DNA of 64,000 nucleotides from Pseudomonas indica NBRC 103045. Lineage in GTDB: Bacteria; Pseudomonadota; Gammaproteobacteria; Pseudomonadales; Pseudomonadaceae. Under the pieces are notes generated by a model. It was not told where the DNA came from, made no database searches, and saw nothing but the letters and a program-made list of their open reading frames with translations. Below are positions 16,354 through 25,538 of the stretch, piece after piece. A program made the translations under genes and the position numbers. Numbering within the stretch: the first letter of the stretch is position 1; each line of letters opens with the position of its first letter. The DNA lies in contig NZ_BDAC01000004.1 of NCBI RefSeq assembly GCF_002091635.1, positions 62,001 to 126,000 on the forward strand. The letters run 5' to 3'.

Positions 16354-17787
16354 ATGAATTTTCTGCGCCCCACTCTGCTGTCGCTCGCCTGCCTGCTTGC
16401 TCTGCCCGCACCCGCCAGCGACCTGCCGTCGCTCGGCGATGCCAGTTCGGCCATCGTCTCGCCGGAGCAGGAACATCAGCTCGGCCGGGCCTGGTTGAGC
16501 CTTCTGCGTGGGCAGGTCGATCAACTGTCCGACCCTCAACTCAAGGATTTCGTCGAAACCAGCGTCTACCGTCTGGCCGAAACCAGCCAGCTGCAGGACC
16601 GCCGCCTGGAGTTCGTCCTGCTCAACAGCCCCCAATTGAACGCCTTCGCCGCACCCGGCGGAATCATCGGCGTCAACGGCGGCCTGTTCCTCTATGCCCA
16701 GACCGAAGCCGAATACGCGTCGGTTCTCGCCCACGAACTGGCACACCTGTCGCAACGGCACTTCGCCCGTAATCTGGAAGCGCAGAAGCGCATGCAGGTT
16801 CCGATGATGGCCGCCATGCTGGCGGGGATCGTGGCCGCAGCGGCCGGTGCCGGCGATGCGGGGATCGCCGCCATTGCCTCGACCCAGGCCGCGGCCATCC
16901 AAGAGCAGCGGCGCTTTTCGCGGCAGAACGAACAGGAAGCCGACCGCATCGGCATTCTCAATCTGGAAAAGGCCGGCTACGATCCACGGGCCATGCCGAG
17001 CATGTTCGAGCGACTGATGCGCCAGTATCGCTACGACCGCAAGCCGCCAGAGTTCCTGCTGACCCACCCGGTGACCGAGTCGCGTATCGCCGACACCCGC
17101 AACCGCGCCGAGCAATACCAGGCCGGCGGCGCCGAAGACAGCCTGCGCTACCAGTTGATGCGCGCTCGCGTGCAGTTGAGCTACGAGGAAACCCCGGGCA
17201 TGGCCGCCAAGCGCTTCCGCACCATGCTCGACGAGAACCCCAAGCTGGATGCCGCCCGCTACGGCCTGGCGATCGCCCAGACCAAGGCCGGGCAACTCAA
17301 CGAAGCGCGCACCAACCTCGAAGCGCTTCTGCAGAAGGCCCCGGAGGACATCGTCTACAACCTGGCGATGGTCGACCTGGATATCACCGCCAATCGCCTA
17401 GCCGACGCCCAGAAGCGCGTGGATCACCTGCTCGGCCTCTTCCCCGGTAACTATCCCTTGAAACAGGCGCGGATCGATCTGCTGCTCAAGCAGAACCAGC
17501 CGCAACAGGCGGAGAAGGCGCTGGATGAGCTCTTGAAGAGCCGGCCACACGACCCAGACATCTGGTATCTGGTTGCCGAAACCCGTGGATTGTCCGGCAA
17601 TATCGTCGGCCTGCACCAGGCCCGGGCGGAATTCTTCGCCCTGGTTGGCGATTACGACCAAGCCATCGAGCAACTCGACTTCGCCAAACGGCGGAGCAAT
17701 GGCAACTTCCAGCTCGCCTCGCGGATCGATGCCCGGCAGAAGGAGCTGATGGAGGAACAGAAGATGGTGAAGGATATGATGCGCTGA
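16354..17787 (+). CDS. bepA: BepA-like periplasmic M48 metalloprotease with TPR
   Basis: 477 residues. A signal peptide (1-22, ending APASD) exports it to the periplasm. The M48 domain holds HELAH at 127-131 (zinc and catalytic residues) and the third ligand in NEQEAD (about 192-197), with LNSPQLNAFAAPGG before it. Residues 260-475 are TPR-like helices. BepA degrades or assists stalled outer-membrane proteins such as LptD. The start at 16354 removes a 17-residue non-signal extension found when reading from 16303. Divergent from the TusA-like gene. Confidence 0.92.
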   Translation: MNFLRPTLLSLACLLALPAPASDLPSLGDASSAIVSPEQEHQLGRAWLSLLRGQVDQLSDPQLKDFVETSVYRLAETSQLQDRRLEFVLLNSPQLNAFAAPGGIIGVNGGLFLYAQTEAEYASVLAHELAHLSQRHFARNLEAQKRMQVPMMAAMLAGIVAAAAGAGDAGIAAIASTQAAAIQEQRRFSRQNEQEADRIGILNLEKAGYDPRAMPSMFERLMRQYRYDRKPPEFLLTHPVTESRIADTRNRAEQYQAGGAEDSLRYQLMRARVQLSYEETPGMAAKRFRTMLDENPKLDAARYGLAIAQTKAGQLNEARTNLEALLQKAPEDIVYNLAMVDLDITANRLADAQKRVDHLLGLFPGNYPLKQARIDLLLKQNQPQQAEKALDELLKSRPHDPDIWYLVAETRGLSGNIVGLHQARAEFFALVGDYDQAIEQLDFAKRRSNGNFQLASRIDARQKELMEEQKMVKDMMR

Positions 17788-17803
17788 GTGCACATCCACT
17801 AAC

Positions 17804-17834
17804 AAAAAGCCCGGCTCTCATGGCCGGGCTTTTT
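17804..17834. terminator. Bidirectional terminator bepA / nadA
   Basis: AAAAAGCCCGGC and GCCGGGCTTTTT around a seven-base loop, between convergent genes. A-run and T-run on opposite flanks. Confidence 0.94.
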
Positions 17835-17846
17835 GTTTGGAGGCCG

Positions 17847-18905
17847 TCAGGCGTTACCCGCCAATTTCATCCGCGCCGCCTGGGTGAAGTCCAGCATGCG
17901 CTTGAGCGGTTTCACCGCCCTGGGAATCAGTGCCGGGTCGACCAGAATTTCGTTGCTGCCTTCGCGCAACGATTTCAGGACGCGCTCCAGGGTGTTCATG
18001 GCCATCCAGGGGCAGTGGGCACAGCTCCGACAGGCGGCGCCGTTGCCGGCAGTGGGTGCCTCGATGAACGTCTTGTCCGGGCAGAGCTGCTGCATCTTAT
18101 AGAAAATGCCGCGGTCGGTGGCGACGATGAAAGTCGGGTTCGGCAGCGTCTGCGCAGCCTTGATCAATTGGCTGGTGGAGCCCACCGCGTCAGCCAGTTC
18201 GATCACGGCTTCAGGCGACTCGGGGTGCACCAGTACGGCAGCGTCCGGATAGAGCGCCTTCATGTCCTCGAGCTGCTTGGCCTTGAACTCCTCGTGGACG
18301 ATGCAGGCACCGTCCCAGAGCAGCATGTCCGCACCGGTTTCACGTTGGATATAGCGCCCCAGGTGCTTATCCGGCGCCCAGATGATCTTTTCGCCGTTAT
18401 CCATCAGGCTTTCGACGATTTCCAGGGCGCAACTGGAGGTCACCACCCAGTCCGCGCGCGCCTTCACCGCCGCCGAGGTATTGGCATAGACAACCACGGT
18501 ACGTTCGGGATGCTGGTCGCAGAACGCCGAGAACTCTTCCACCGGGCAGCCCAGGTCGAGCGAACAGGTCGCCTCCAGGGTCGGCATGAGAATGCGCTTT
18601 TCCGGATTGAGGATTTTCGCGGTCTCGCCCATGAACTTGACACCGGCCACCACCAAGGTTTGTGCCGAATTCTGGCTGCCGAAGCGGGCCATCTCCAGGG
18701 AGTCGGAAACACAGCCGCCAGTCTCTTCCGCCAGAGCCTGGATCACCGGATCGCAGTAATAGTGCGCAACCAGGACCGCGTTCTGCTTTTTCAGCTCAGC
18801 GGCGATCTCGCTGCGGTAATGGGCCTCCTCCTCGGGAGTCAGCGGCTTGGGCTGCTTGGCGGCAAGGTGGGCCTGTACCAAAAGGCGTTCGGAAATCTGC
18901 GTCAT
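17847..18905 (-). CDS. nadA: Quinolinate synthase A
   Basis: 352 residues. A [4Fe-4S] enzyme condensing iminoaspartate with dihydroxyacetone phosphate to quinolinate in NAD synthesis. The three cluster cysteines are identifiable: Cys114 (EATCSLD), Cys201 (DGAC) and Cys298 at the end of the CRSCAHC motif. VAHYYCDP near residue 47 and [11 protein letters not shown] are family landmarks. Full length, with an N-terminus that is extended compared with archaeal forms, as in other Gammaproteobacteria. Nothing nearby belongs to the same pathway. Confidence 0.96.
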   Translation of the reverse strand: MTQISERLLVQAHLAAKQPKPLTPEEEAHYRSEIAAELKKQNAVLVAHYYCDPVIQALAEETGGCVSDSLEMARFGSQNSAQTLVVAGVKFMGETAKILNPEKRILMPTLEATCSLDLGCPVEEFSAFCDQHPERTVVVYANTSAAVKARADWVVTSSCALEIVESLMDNGEKIIWAPDKHLGRYIQRETGADMLLWDGACIVHEEFKAKQLEDMKALYPDAAVLVHPESPEAVIELADAVGSTSQLIKAAQTLPNPTFIVATDRGIFYKMQQLCPDKTFIEAPTAGNGAACRSCAHCPWMAMNTLERVLKSLREGSNEILVDPALIPRAVKPLKRMLDFTQAARMKLAGNA

Positions 18906-18996
18906 TTCTACTCAAAGACCTGCGGCATCTGCATCGCGGCCTAGGAGTATACCACCGAGCCACTGGAGCACAGGAAAGGCCGCCCGTCCCGCAGGA

Positions 18997-19539
18997 TCAT
19001 TCGTCCAGGCCGGCGAGCAGTGAATAGCGCCGCATGACCTTTCTCACGTAATGCTGCGTCTCGGGATACGGCGGTACCTGGTACTGATATTTCATCACCG
19101 CACCTTCACCGGCGTTATAGGCCGCGAGGACCAGCTCCGGGTCCTCCTCGAACTTCTCGTTCAGGTAGGCCAGGTAGAGCGTCCCGGCCAGGATATTGGC
19201 GAACGGATCGGTCAGTGTCTGAGCCATGGTCTGCCCACGATGCCGCTCGATACCGAAACGCTCCGCCGTCGAAGGAATTACCTGCATCAGACCAACCGCC
19301 CCTTTCGGCGATACAGCGCGTTGATCGAACGAGGATTCCGCTTCTATCACCGCCATGACCAGCATCGGATCGACCTCGTAGATCTCCGCCAGCATGTCGA
19401 CGATCTCTTCGATTCGCCCCCTGCTCGCAGCCTGGTCCATCAATGACGCCCCCGCCACGCCGGGCAGAAGCAATATCAGTGTCAGCGTTCGGCCGAGAAG
19501 CCTACATAAGACCGATCGCCTGATTGTGCCTGCCGACAT
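18997..19539 (-). CDS. Lytic transglycosylase (SLT domain), periplasmic
   Basis: 180 residues from the ATG at 19539, which follows a GGGAGG site; a longer reading to 19737 has no support. A signal peptide ends near GVAGAS (about 31). The SLT catalytic domain follows: EAESSF (catalytic Glu about 68), GAVGLMQVIPSTA (81-93) and AAYNAGEGAV. It is a compact goose-lysozyme-like murein lytic enzyme without binding domains. Divergence from named Mlt proteins prevents a symbol. tRNA-Lys lies upstream on the same strand, but a terminator separates them. Confidence 0.9.
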   Translation of the reverse strand: MSAGTIRRSVLCRLLGRTLTLILLLPGVAGASLMDQAASRGRIEEIVDMLAEIYEVDPMLVMAVIEAESSFDQRAVSPKGAVGLMQVIPSTAERFGIERHRGQTMAQTLTDPFANILAGTLYLAYLNEKFEEDPELVLAAYNAGEGAVMKYQYQVPPYPETQHYVRKVMRRYSLLAGLDE

Positions 19540-19721
19540 ATGCCACCTCCCTTTCTTCTCGATGAAGCCATCTACGCGTCGCCTGGAGGTTGTCCCGATT
19601 CGCAGGACAACCGACAGCAGGTGAGTGGTTTCCTGAGCGGTGCGGTTCGCCTTGACCGCCGAAGAGAAGAGATGAAGCGATGAATGCCGTGCCGACGGGA
19701 GATTCTTGAACGCAGAAAACG

Positions 19722-19753
19722 AAAAAGCCGGAAACATCGCTGTTTCCGGCTTT
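19722..19753 (-). terminator. Terminator downstream of tRNA-Lys
   Basis: AAAGCCGGAAACA/TGTTTCCGGCTTT with loop TCGC and five consecutive A at 19722-19726, which read as a T-run on the minus strand. It lies 25 bases beyond the tRNA 3' end. Confidence 0.92.
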
Positions 19754-19777
19754 CCGAGCTTCCGCGGAAGCTTGAGA

Positions 19778-19853
19778 TGGTGGGTCGTGTAGGATTCGAA
19801 CCTACGACCAATTGGTTAAAAGCCAACTGCTCTACCGACTGAGCTAACGACCC
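19778..19853 (-). tRNA. tRNA-Lys (anticodon TTT)
   Basis: 76 bases on the minus strand with the CCA end encoded. The acceptor stem GGGTCGT pairs with ACGACCC. The D arm is AGCTC...GAGC, the anticodon loop CTTTTAA with anticodon TTT, and the T arm GTAGG-TTCGAAT-CCTAC. All stems pair by inspection. It decodes AAA/AAG and is a single gene with its own promoter and terminator. Confidence 0.98.
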
Positions 19854-19865
19854 AATGCGGAGCGC

Positions 19866-19893
19866 ATGATACTGATTTTATTCAGGAAATCAA
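19866..19893 (-). promoter_or_regulatory. Promoter of tRNA-Lys
   Basis: On the minus strand, TTGATT (complement of 19888-19893) and TATCAT (complement of 19866-19871) with a 16-base spacer. They end 13 bases before the tRNA. The discriminator downstream of the -10 is GC-rich (GCGCTCCGC), the hallmark of promoters inhibited by ppGpp. Confidence 0.65.
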
Positions 19894-19909
19894 CACCCCA
19901 ACGAAATTT

Positions 19910-20584
19910 TTAGCGATAACGGGTCGGATCGGCCACACCAGCCGCCGAAAAACCTGCCGCGCGCAGGCGGCAACTGTCGCATTTGCCACAGGCATTACCC
20001 GCTTCGTCGGCCTGGTAGCAGGACACCGTAAGAGCATAGTCGACGCCGTGTCGAACACCGGCCTGGATGATGTCGGCCTTGCTCAGATTCTGCAGCGGAG
20101 CCTGGATGCGAAAGCCCTGCCCCTCCACTCCAGCCTTGGTCGCCAGGTTGGCCATCCGCTCGAAGGCCTCGATGAACTCGGGACGGCAATCGGGATACCC
20201 CGAATAATCGACCGCATTGACCCCGATGAAGATATCCCTCGCTCCCAATACTTCGGCCCAACCCAGCGCGAGCGCCAGGAACACCGTATTGCGCGCCGGC
20301 ACATAGGTCACCGGGATGCCTTCGGTCGGGCTTTCCGGTACGGCGATGGACTCGTCGGTCAGGGCCGAACCGCCGATACCATTGAGGTTGAGGCCGACGA
20401 CCTTGTGCTCGATCACGCCGAGCTGCCGCGCCACACGCTCGGCCGCCTTCAACTCGGCGCGGTGCCGTTGGCCATAGTCGAAGCTCATGCTGTAGCAGGC
20501 GTACCCCTGGGCACGTGCCAGGGCGACGACCGTCGCCGAATCGAGGCCACCGGACAGAAGAATGACCGCCTTCTTTTCATTCAT
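19910..20584 (-). CDS. queC: 7-cyano-7-deazaguanine synthase QueC
   Basis: 224 residues. Makes preQ0 from carboxy-deazaguanine for queuosine tRNA modification. The PP-loop SGGLDS sits at 11-16. The zinc-binding cysteines lie near the C-terminus ([17 protein letters not shown]). Other family blocks are SFDYGQRH and [17 protein letters not shown]. The gene directly follows queE on the same strand with a 39-base gap, so they are likely co-transcribed. Confidence 0.97.
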   Translation of the reverse strand: MNEKKAVILLSGGLDSATVVALARAQGYACYSMSFDYGQRHRAELKAAERVARQLGVIEHKVVGLNLNGIGGSALTDESIAVPESPTEGIPVTYVPARNTVFLALALGWAEVLGARDIFIGVNAVDYSGYPDCRPEFIEAFERMANLATKAGVEGQGFRIQAPLQNLSKADIIQAGVRHGVDYALTVSCYQADEAGNACGKCDSCRLRAAGFSAAGVADPTRYR

Positions 20585-20623
20585 ATCGAAATCCCCAACG
20601 AACAGCGATGAATTTCGGGCCTG

Positions 20624-21271
20624 TCAGTGCCCAGGCTCATCGTTCCAGAGAAGTTTGTGCAGTTGCAGTTGCAAGCGTACCGGCAGGTTATCGCTGACGA
20701 TCCAATCGGCCAGCGAACGCGCATCCAGTTCATGGTGACTGGGCGAGAACAGCACCTCACCGGCACGCTGATCCAAGCGATACTCGATCAGTTTGGAAAC
20801 CGCCCAGTCGTAATCCTCTCGCGAGCAGAGCACGAACTTCACTTGGTCGTTACGGTTGATCAGGCCGAGATTCTCGTAGCGGTTGCGAGCGACCTCAGCC
20901 GAACCCGGCGTCTTCAGATCGACGACCCGGCTGACCCGCGAATCCACGCCGGCGATATCCAAAGCCCCGCTGGTTTCCAGGGAAACCTCGTAGCCGGCAT
21001 CGCAGAGCCGCTCGAGCAGCGGGATACAGTTGGGTTGGGCCAACGGCTCGCCACCGGTCACACAGACATAACGCGGCTTATAGCTGGCAACGCGCTCGAG
21101 AATGGCATCGAGGGTCATGATTTCGCCGCCGCTGAACGCGTAGGCGGTATCGCAATATTGACAGCGCAGGGGACAGCCGGTCAGGCGAACGAACACCGTC
21201 GGCAAACCGGCGGTGCGCGTCTCCCCCTGCAGCGAGTAGAAAATCTCGGTAATTCGCAGGGTTTCTTGCAT
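20624..21271 (-). CDS. queE: 7-carboxy-7-deazaguanine synthase QueE (radical SAM)
   Basis: 215 residues from the ATG at 21271 (MQETLRITEIFYSLQGE, the conserved start). An 11-residue longer reading to 21304 is unlikely. The radical-SAM cluster motif is CPLRCQYC, i.e. CxxxCxxC at residues 33-40. VTGGEPL supplies the GGE SAM-binding motif. It catalyses ring contraction of carboxy-tetrahydropterin on the way to queuosine and pairs with queC downstream. Confidence 0.96.
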   Translation of the reverse strand: MQETLRITEIFYSLQGETRTAGLPTVFVRLTGCPLRCQYCDTAYAFSGGEIMTLDAILERVASYKPRYVCVTGGEPLAQPNCIPLLERLCDAGYEVSLETSGALDIAGVDSRVSRVVDLKTPGSAEVARNRYENLGLINRNDQVKFVLCSREDYDWAVSKLIEYRLDQRAGEVLFSPSHHELDARSLADWIVSDNLPVRLQLQLHKLLWNDEPGH

Positions 21272-21343
21272 ATCAGCCACGGGCGTGACGGCGAAACAGG
21301 CCATCCGCCTCCGTTGCGGGAATAAGGGGTGGCGATTCTAACG

Positions 21344-21370
21344 AAAAAACCCGCAGCAGGTGCGGGTTTT
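21344..21370 (-). terminator. Terminator of the tol-pal operon
   Basis: AAAACCCGCA-GCAGG-TGCGGGTTTT, flanked on the left by extra A residues that give a six-base T-run on the minus strand. It lies about 50 bases after the cpoB stop and before queE, so it separates the tol-pal array from the que genes. Confidence 0.9.
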
Positions 21371-21417
21371 CTGATCGCAGGCGATCGGCTCAACGGGCTC
21401 CCAGCCCCGATGACTGC

Positions 21418-22233
21418 TTAACGCAGGTTCTGCAGGTCGCGCTGGGCCAATTGGGCTGCCGAGCTGCCCGGATACTGGGAAATGACTTGCTGAAGAATGC
21501 CGCGGGCCTTGTCGTTATTACCCAGACGGCGCTCTACATCGGCCAGCTTGTACAGCGAATCGGGCACCTTGGCGTGCTGCGGATACGCCTGGCTGACCCT
21601 CGCGAACGCCTGTCCGGCACCTTGCAGGTCGCCCTTGGCGAGATTGACCTCGCCCAGCCAATACTGGGCATTCCCGGCGTACTGGCTATTCGGATACTTG
21701 CGCAGGAAGGCGGTGAATGCCTGACTGGCCTTGTCGAAGTCCTTGGCCTTGATCAGGTCGAAGGCCGCTTCGTAGTACAACTTCTCTTTCGCCGGGTCCG
21801 CTGGCTCGTTGCTTGCCGGAGCCTGACTGGGGGGCGGAGTCGGTGTGCCGCCAGCGTTGATGGCGCCATCGGCAGGAGTATTCGGGGCACCTTGCGCACC
21901 ACCGCTCGAAAGGCGGCGATCGAGGTCCTGGTAACGTTCCAGGTTCTCGCGCTTGAGGTTCCTGATTTCGTTTTGCTGCTCTTCCAGCATGCCTCGCAAC
22001 TGGGCGACTTCTTCCTGCAGTTGCTGCATCTGCATGTACATCTCGCCCTGCGCCGAAACCGGGGCCGAAGCCCCGGCTGCGGTTGCGGCGTAAGCGCCGC
22101 TCGTACCATACCCGGCCGGAGGATAAGAACTGCTACCGTAACCGGTATCGTTATCCACCACAGGAACCTCGGCCATTGCCGCGAGCGGCAGGCTGAGCGC
22201 CAACAAGGTCAAAGCACGGCAGCACTTACGCAT
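21418..22233 (-). CDS. cpoB: Cell division coordinator CpoB (YbgF)
   Basis: 271 residues. Signal peptide 1-21 (LPLAAMA). A Tyr/Gly/Ser-rich linker is followed by a coiled coil at about 64-110 (the TolA-binding trimer stalk) and a Pro/Ala linker. The C-terminal TPR domain runs from about 150 to 271 (LYYEAAFDLIKAKDFDKA, then repeats with YPNSQYAGNAQYWLGE). CpoB links outer-membrane constriction to septal murein synthesis through Tol and PBP1B. It is the last gene of the tol-pal operon, 6 bases after pal. Confidence 0.95.
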   Translation of the reverse strand: MRKCCRALTLLALSLPLAAMAEVPVVDNDTGYGSSSYPPAGYGTSGAYAATAAGASAPVSAQGEMYMQMQQLQEEVAQLRGMLEEQQNEIRNLKRENLERYQDLDRRLSSGGAQGAPNTPADGAINAGGTPTPPPSQAPASNEPADPAKEKLYYEAAFDLIKAKDFDKASQAFTAFLRKYPNSQYAGNAQYWLGEVNLAKGDLQGAGQAFARVSQAYPQHAKVPDSLYKLADVERRLGNNDKARGILQQVISQYPGSSAAQLAQRDLQNLR

Positions 22234-22239
22234 GGCGAC

Positions 22240-22737
22240 TTACTTACGCAGTTCGACGCGACGGTTCTGGGCCCAGGACTGCTCGTCGTTGCCAGTGGCA
22301 ACCGGACGCTCTTCGCCGTAGGAAACCAGTTCCAGCTGAGCCGGGGAAACGCCCTGCAGTACCAGGTAGCGCTGAACGGCCTTGGCACGACGCTCGCCCA
22401 GAGCCATGTTGTACTCACGGGTGCCGCGCTCGTCAGCGTGGCCTTCCAGGACGACGCGAGCGCCATTGCCCTTCAGGTCCTTGGCGTGTACGTCCAGAGC
22501 GCGCATGGCTTCCGGCTTCAGGTCGGAGCTGTCGTACTCGAAATAGAAGGTGGTGATGGCGCGCAGAGCGGCTTCTTCGCTCAGGCTGCCATCGACGGCA
22601 CCGGTGTTGGCACCGTAGCCGGCGTTCGGGTCGACAGCGCCTTCGCCGGAGGCGTCGCCGCCTTTGGAAGAACAGCCGACGGCAACGGCCAAAGCCAGGG
22701 ACAGCGCAGCGAACTTACCGAATTTCAGCATTTCCAT
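22240..22737 (-). CDS. pal: Peptidoglycan-associated lipoprotein Pal (OprL)
   Basis: 165 residues. Lipobox VAVGCSS with Cys22 as the lipid anchor. A Gly/Asp-rich tether is followed by the OmpA-like murein-binding domain from about residue 60 ([16 protein letters not shown], then [19 protein letters not shown]). It holds outer membrane to peptidoglycan and is contacted by TolB. The first ATG has an AGGAG site at proper spacing, giving the [10 protein letters not shown] start. Confidence 0.97.
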   Translation of the reverse strand: MEMLKFGKFAALSLALAVAVGCSSKGGDASGEGAVDPNAGYGANTGAVDGSLSEEAALRAITTFYFEYDSSDLKPEAMRALDVHAKDLKGNGARVVLEGHADERGTREYNMALGERRAKAVQRYLVLQGVSPAQLELVSYGEERPVATGNDEQSWAQNRRVELRK

Positions 22738-22791
22738 GGTGTAGCTCCTAATGAAACCTTAGGTGTGTGTGTTAGAAGGGTTGGGACCGCA

Positions 22792-24090
22792 TCAGTTCAG
22801 GTAAGGGGACCAGGACGGCTCTCGAACTTCGCCTTGAGCGGTAGGAAGAGGGAGCCTGACTCGGCCGTTGATGGATACGAGCATCAAGACTCCCCGGCCC
22901 TGCTGGCGGGTTGCGTAGATTAGCATGGTGCCATTAGGCGCAACAGTGGGTGACTCGTCGAGACTGGTCTCGGAGAGAACACGCAGATTGCCGCGCTGCA
23001 GGTCCTGGGCAGCCACACGGAATACCGTGAAGCCTTCCTGACGATGCACCATCACCAGCGTCTTTTCGTCAGCCGACAGCTTCGGGTTGGCATTGTAGTT
23101 GCCGATGAAAGTCACCCGCTCCGCGGCACCGCCGTTGATATTCATCTTGTAAATCTGCGGCTTGCCACCACGGTCGGAGGTGAAATAGATGGTCTGCCCA
23201 TCCTTGCCCCAGAACGGCTCGGTATCGATCGAGGCATTGTTGGTCACCCGACGCAGCTGACGGCTGCCGAGATCCATGACATAGATTTCCGGGTTGCCAT
23301 CACGAGACAGCACGAACGCCAGGCGGTTGCCCTCCGGCGACCAGGCCGGTGCGCCGTTCAGCCCTTCGAAGTTGGTGATCTGCTCGCGGCGGCCGGTATC
23401 GATGTGCTGGATGAAGATGCGTGGACGCTTCTGCTCGAAGGAAACGTAGGCGATACGACGACCATCCGGAGCAAAGCGCGGCGATAGGATCGGCTCACGC
23501 GATTGCAACAGCGTAACCGCCCGGGCGCCGTCATAGTCCGAACGCTGCAGGGTATAGCGGGTGTTATTCACCGCGAAACGCTCGGCCGTGACGTACAGCA
23601 GGCGAGTCGAGAAGGCGCCCTTGATGCCGGTGAGCTTCTCGAACGATTGATCGGCAATGTGGTGCGCCATGTCGCGCAACTGATCGACACCACCACCTAC
23701 GCTACCGGTAAGAACCTGCTGCTCGGTCGTCACGTTGAACAGCGCGAACTGCACCTGCAAGCGCCCACCCGCCGGGACAATGCTGCCGACCAGAACATAC
23801 TGCGCACCCAGCGCTTTCCAGTCACGGTAGATGACTTCGCTGGCCTGGGTCGGCAGGCTGATCATGTTCTGTCGCGGAATCGGCTCGAAGCTGCCGGAGT
23901 TGCGCAGGTCATTGCCGATGATCTCGGCCATGTCCTCGGGCAGCACCGAACCACCCTGCCAGCCGAACGGAACGACGGCGATCGGCGTGGCGCGGTCCGT
24001 ACCGCTGGTAACCACCAGCGGGTCAGCCGCCTGCACGCTGCCGACCAGCATGGCCAGGCCCAGCAGGGCAATACGAATCAAGGTGTTCAC
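22792..24090 (-). CDS. tolB: Tol-Pal system protein TolB
   Basis: 432 residues. A signal peptide (1-21, VQAAD) sends it to the periplasm. An N-terminal alpha/beta domain is followed by a six-bladed beta-propeller with repeated [11 protein letters not shown] and GKPQIYKMN-type blades. TolB shuttles between Pal and TolA to drive outer-membrane constriction. Its GTG start overlaps the tolA stop by three bases. Confidence 0.97.
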   Translation of the reverse strand: MNTLIRIALLGLAMLVGSVQAADPLVVTSGTDRATPIAVVPFGWQGGSVLPEDMAEIIGNDLRNSGSFEPIPRQNMISLPTQASEVIYRDWKALGAQYVLVGSIVPAGGRLQVQFALFNVTTEQQVLTGSVGGGVDQLRDMAHHIADQSFEKLTGIKGAFSTRLLYVTAERFAVNNTRYTLQRSDYDGARAVTLLQSREPILSPRFAPDGRRIAYVSFEQKRPRIFIQHIDTGRREQITNFEGLNGAPAWSPEGNRLAFVLSRDGNPEIYVMDLGSRQLRRVTNNASIDTEPFWGKDGQTIYFTSDRGGKPQIYKMNINGGAAERVTFIGNYNANPKLSADEKTLVMVHRQEGFTVFRVAAQDLQRGNLRVLSETSLDESPTVAPNGTMLIYATRQQGRGVLMLVSINGRVRLPLPTAQGEVREPSWSPYLN

Positions 24091-25073
24091 AGATCCAGAT
24101 CCTCCGGTTTGAAGATGACGCGACGCTGCCGGTAAAGCCGGTCGAAGGTAGCGCGATCGAGCTGTTGCATCTCAGGTATGCGGCCGACGTTGCGCACCGC
24201 TGCCACAGCTGAATTATCGAATGGCGAGTCGCCACTGGAACGGGTAACGCTCGCGTTGGTAATGGTGCCATCGGGCAGCATTTCGATCAGCACCTCGACA
24301 CTCATGCCGTTCCGCGCCGACGGCGGACGGCGCCACTGCTCGCTGACCAGCTTGACGATCAGATCGTCCAGGCTGCCGGCCACTTGATCGCCTTGGGTAT
24401 CCGCGATCGCCTGCTGGCGCTCGGTCGTTTCCGACAGCAGTTCGGCAAGGGCCTGGGCCTTCTTATCCTCAGCCGATTTGCGCGCCGCTTCAGCCGCCGC
24501 TTTCTTCTTCGCCGCCTCGGCGGCCGCCTTCTTCTTGGCTTCTTCGGCAGCCTTTTTCTTGGCTGCTTCGGCCGCTGCTTTCTTTTTCGCCTCTTCGGCG
24601 GCTTTCTTCTTGGCCTCTTCCTCAGCCTTTTTCTTGGCGATATCGGCCAGTTGCTTTTGCTCAGCCGCCTTCTTGGCTTCCTCGGCCTTCTTCGCCGCCT
24701 CGGCTTTCTTGGCTTCTTCCGCCTTCTTCACGGCTTCGGCCTTTCGAGCCTCGTCGGCTTTCTTTTGTTCCGCCGCCTTGGCCGCGGCCTGCCGCTCCTG
24801 CTCGACCTTGCGCTGCTCCATCTGCTCGACTTCGTACTGTCGGGCAGCGGTCTTCTTCGCTTCGCCGGCGATCTTCTGGTTGGTCTGGGTCGTAGCCTGG
24901 CTCTGCGACTTCAATTGATAGAGAGTCGCCTGGACGATCGGCTTCGCTGGCGGCAGGTCCGGCGTCATCGCAAAACTGACGAACAGCAGGGCGAACACCA
25001 GCACGTGCAGCGCAATGGCCCACAAGGTGGGCCAGAAATAGCTTTCCGAAGGAGAGCGTTCGAACTGACGCAT
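24087..25073 (-). CDS. tolA: Tol-Pal system protein TolA
   Basis: 328 residues. One membrane helix near 17-37. Residues 75-230 form a long Ala/Lys/Glu-rich helix with repeated [15 protein letters not shown]-type units spanning the periplasm. The C-terminal domain III (about 245-328, [26 protein letters not shown]) binds TolB and Pal. TolA is energised by TolQR. It overlaps tolR by one base and tolB by four. The repeat units at DNA level are near-identical, so length variation between strains is likely. Confidence 0.97.
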   Translation of the reverse strand: MRQFERSPSESYFWPTLWAIALHVLVFALLFVSFAMTPDLPPAKPIVQATLYQLKSQSQATTQTNQKIAGEAKKTAARQYEVEQMEQRKVEQERQAAAKAAEQKKADEARKAEAVKKAEEAKKAEAAKKAEEAKKAAEQKQLADIAKKKAEEEAKKKAAEEAKKKAAAEAAKKKAAEEAKKKAAAEAAKKKAAAEAARKSAEDKKAQALAELLSETTERQQAIADTQGDQVAGSLDDLIVKLVSEQWRRPPSARNGMSVEVLIEMLPDGTITNASVTRSSGDSPFDNSAVAAVRNVGRIPEMQQLDRATFDRLYRQRRVIFKPEDLDL

Positions 25074-25525
25074 CAGGGCGCCTCAGTGATCAGCCCGACG
25101 TTGCCTACGCCGGCCTGCTGCAGACCGCCCATGGCAGCCATTACCGCACCGTAGTCGACCGCCTTGTCGCCGCGGACGAATACCTGGATCTGCTTACCCT
25201 GGCTACGCCCCTGATTCATGATCGCGGTAACCGCACGGGTCATTTCCTCGAGAGTGAGCGCCTTGTCCTGTACGGTGTCGGTGTCCACCTCGGAGCCCAT
25301 GTTCCAGTAATAGGTCTTGTCGGCCTTGATCGAGATAGTCAGTACCTGGGCGTTGTTATCCTGTGGCAGCGCTTCGCTGCTCACTTTAGGCAGGTCGACC
25401 TTTACGCCCTGGTTGAGCATCGGCGCGGTCACCATGAAGATGACCAGCAGCACCAACATCACATCGATGTAGGGCACCACGTTCATTTCGGCGACCGGTT
25501 TGCGTTTCTGGCGAATGCGAGCCAT
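25073..25525 (-). CDS. tolR: Tol-Pal system protein TolR
   Basis: 150 residues from the ATG at 25525 (MARIRQKRKPVAEMNVVPYID). An in-frame longer reading to 25555 runs back over the tolQ end and is not preferred. One membrane helix with the ion-pathway Asp in VVPYIDVMLVLLVIFM. The periplasmic domain carries VFVRGDKAVDYGAVM. An ExbD-family partner of TolQ that harvests the proton-motive force. Confidence 0.96.
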   Translation of the reverse strand: MARIRQKRKPVAEMNVVPYIDVMLVLLVIFMVTAPMLNQGVKVDLPKVSSEALPQDNNAQVLTISIKADKTYYWNMGSEVDTDTVQDKALTLEEMTRAVTAIMNQGRSQGKQIQVFVRGDKAVDYGAVMAAMGGLQQAGVGNVGLITEAP

Positions 25526-25538
25526 TGGAATTACCTGC

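Noticed and set aside
24390-24850. Possible CRISPR or tandem-repeat array
   Set aside because: The repetition is coding (TolA helix), without spacer structure.
24478-24918. Phe/Ala-rich plus-strand frame opposite tolA
   Set aside because: It is the mirror of the TolA Ala/Lys repeat; its membrane-like look is an artefact of the repeat.
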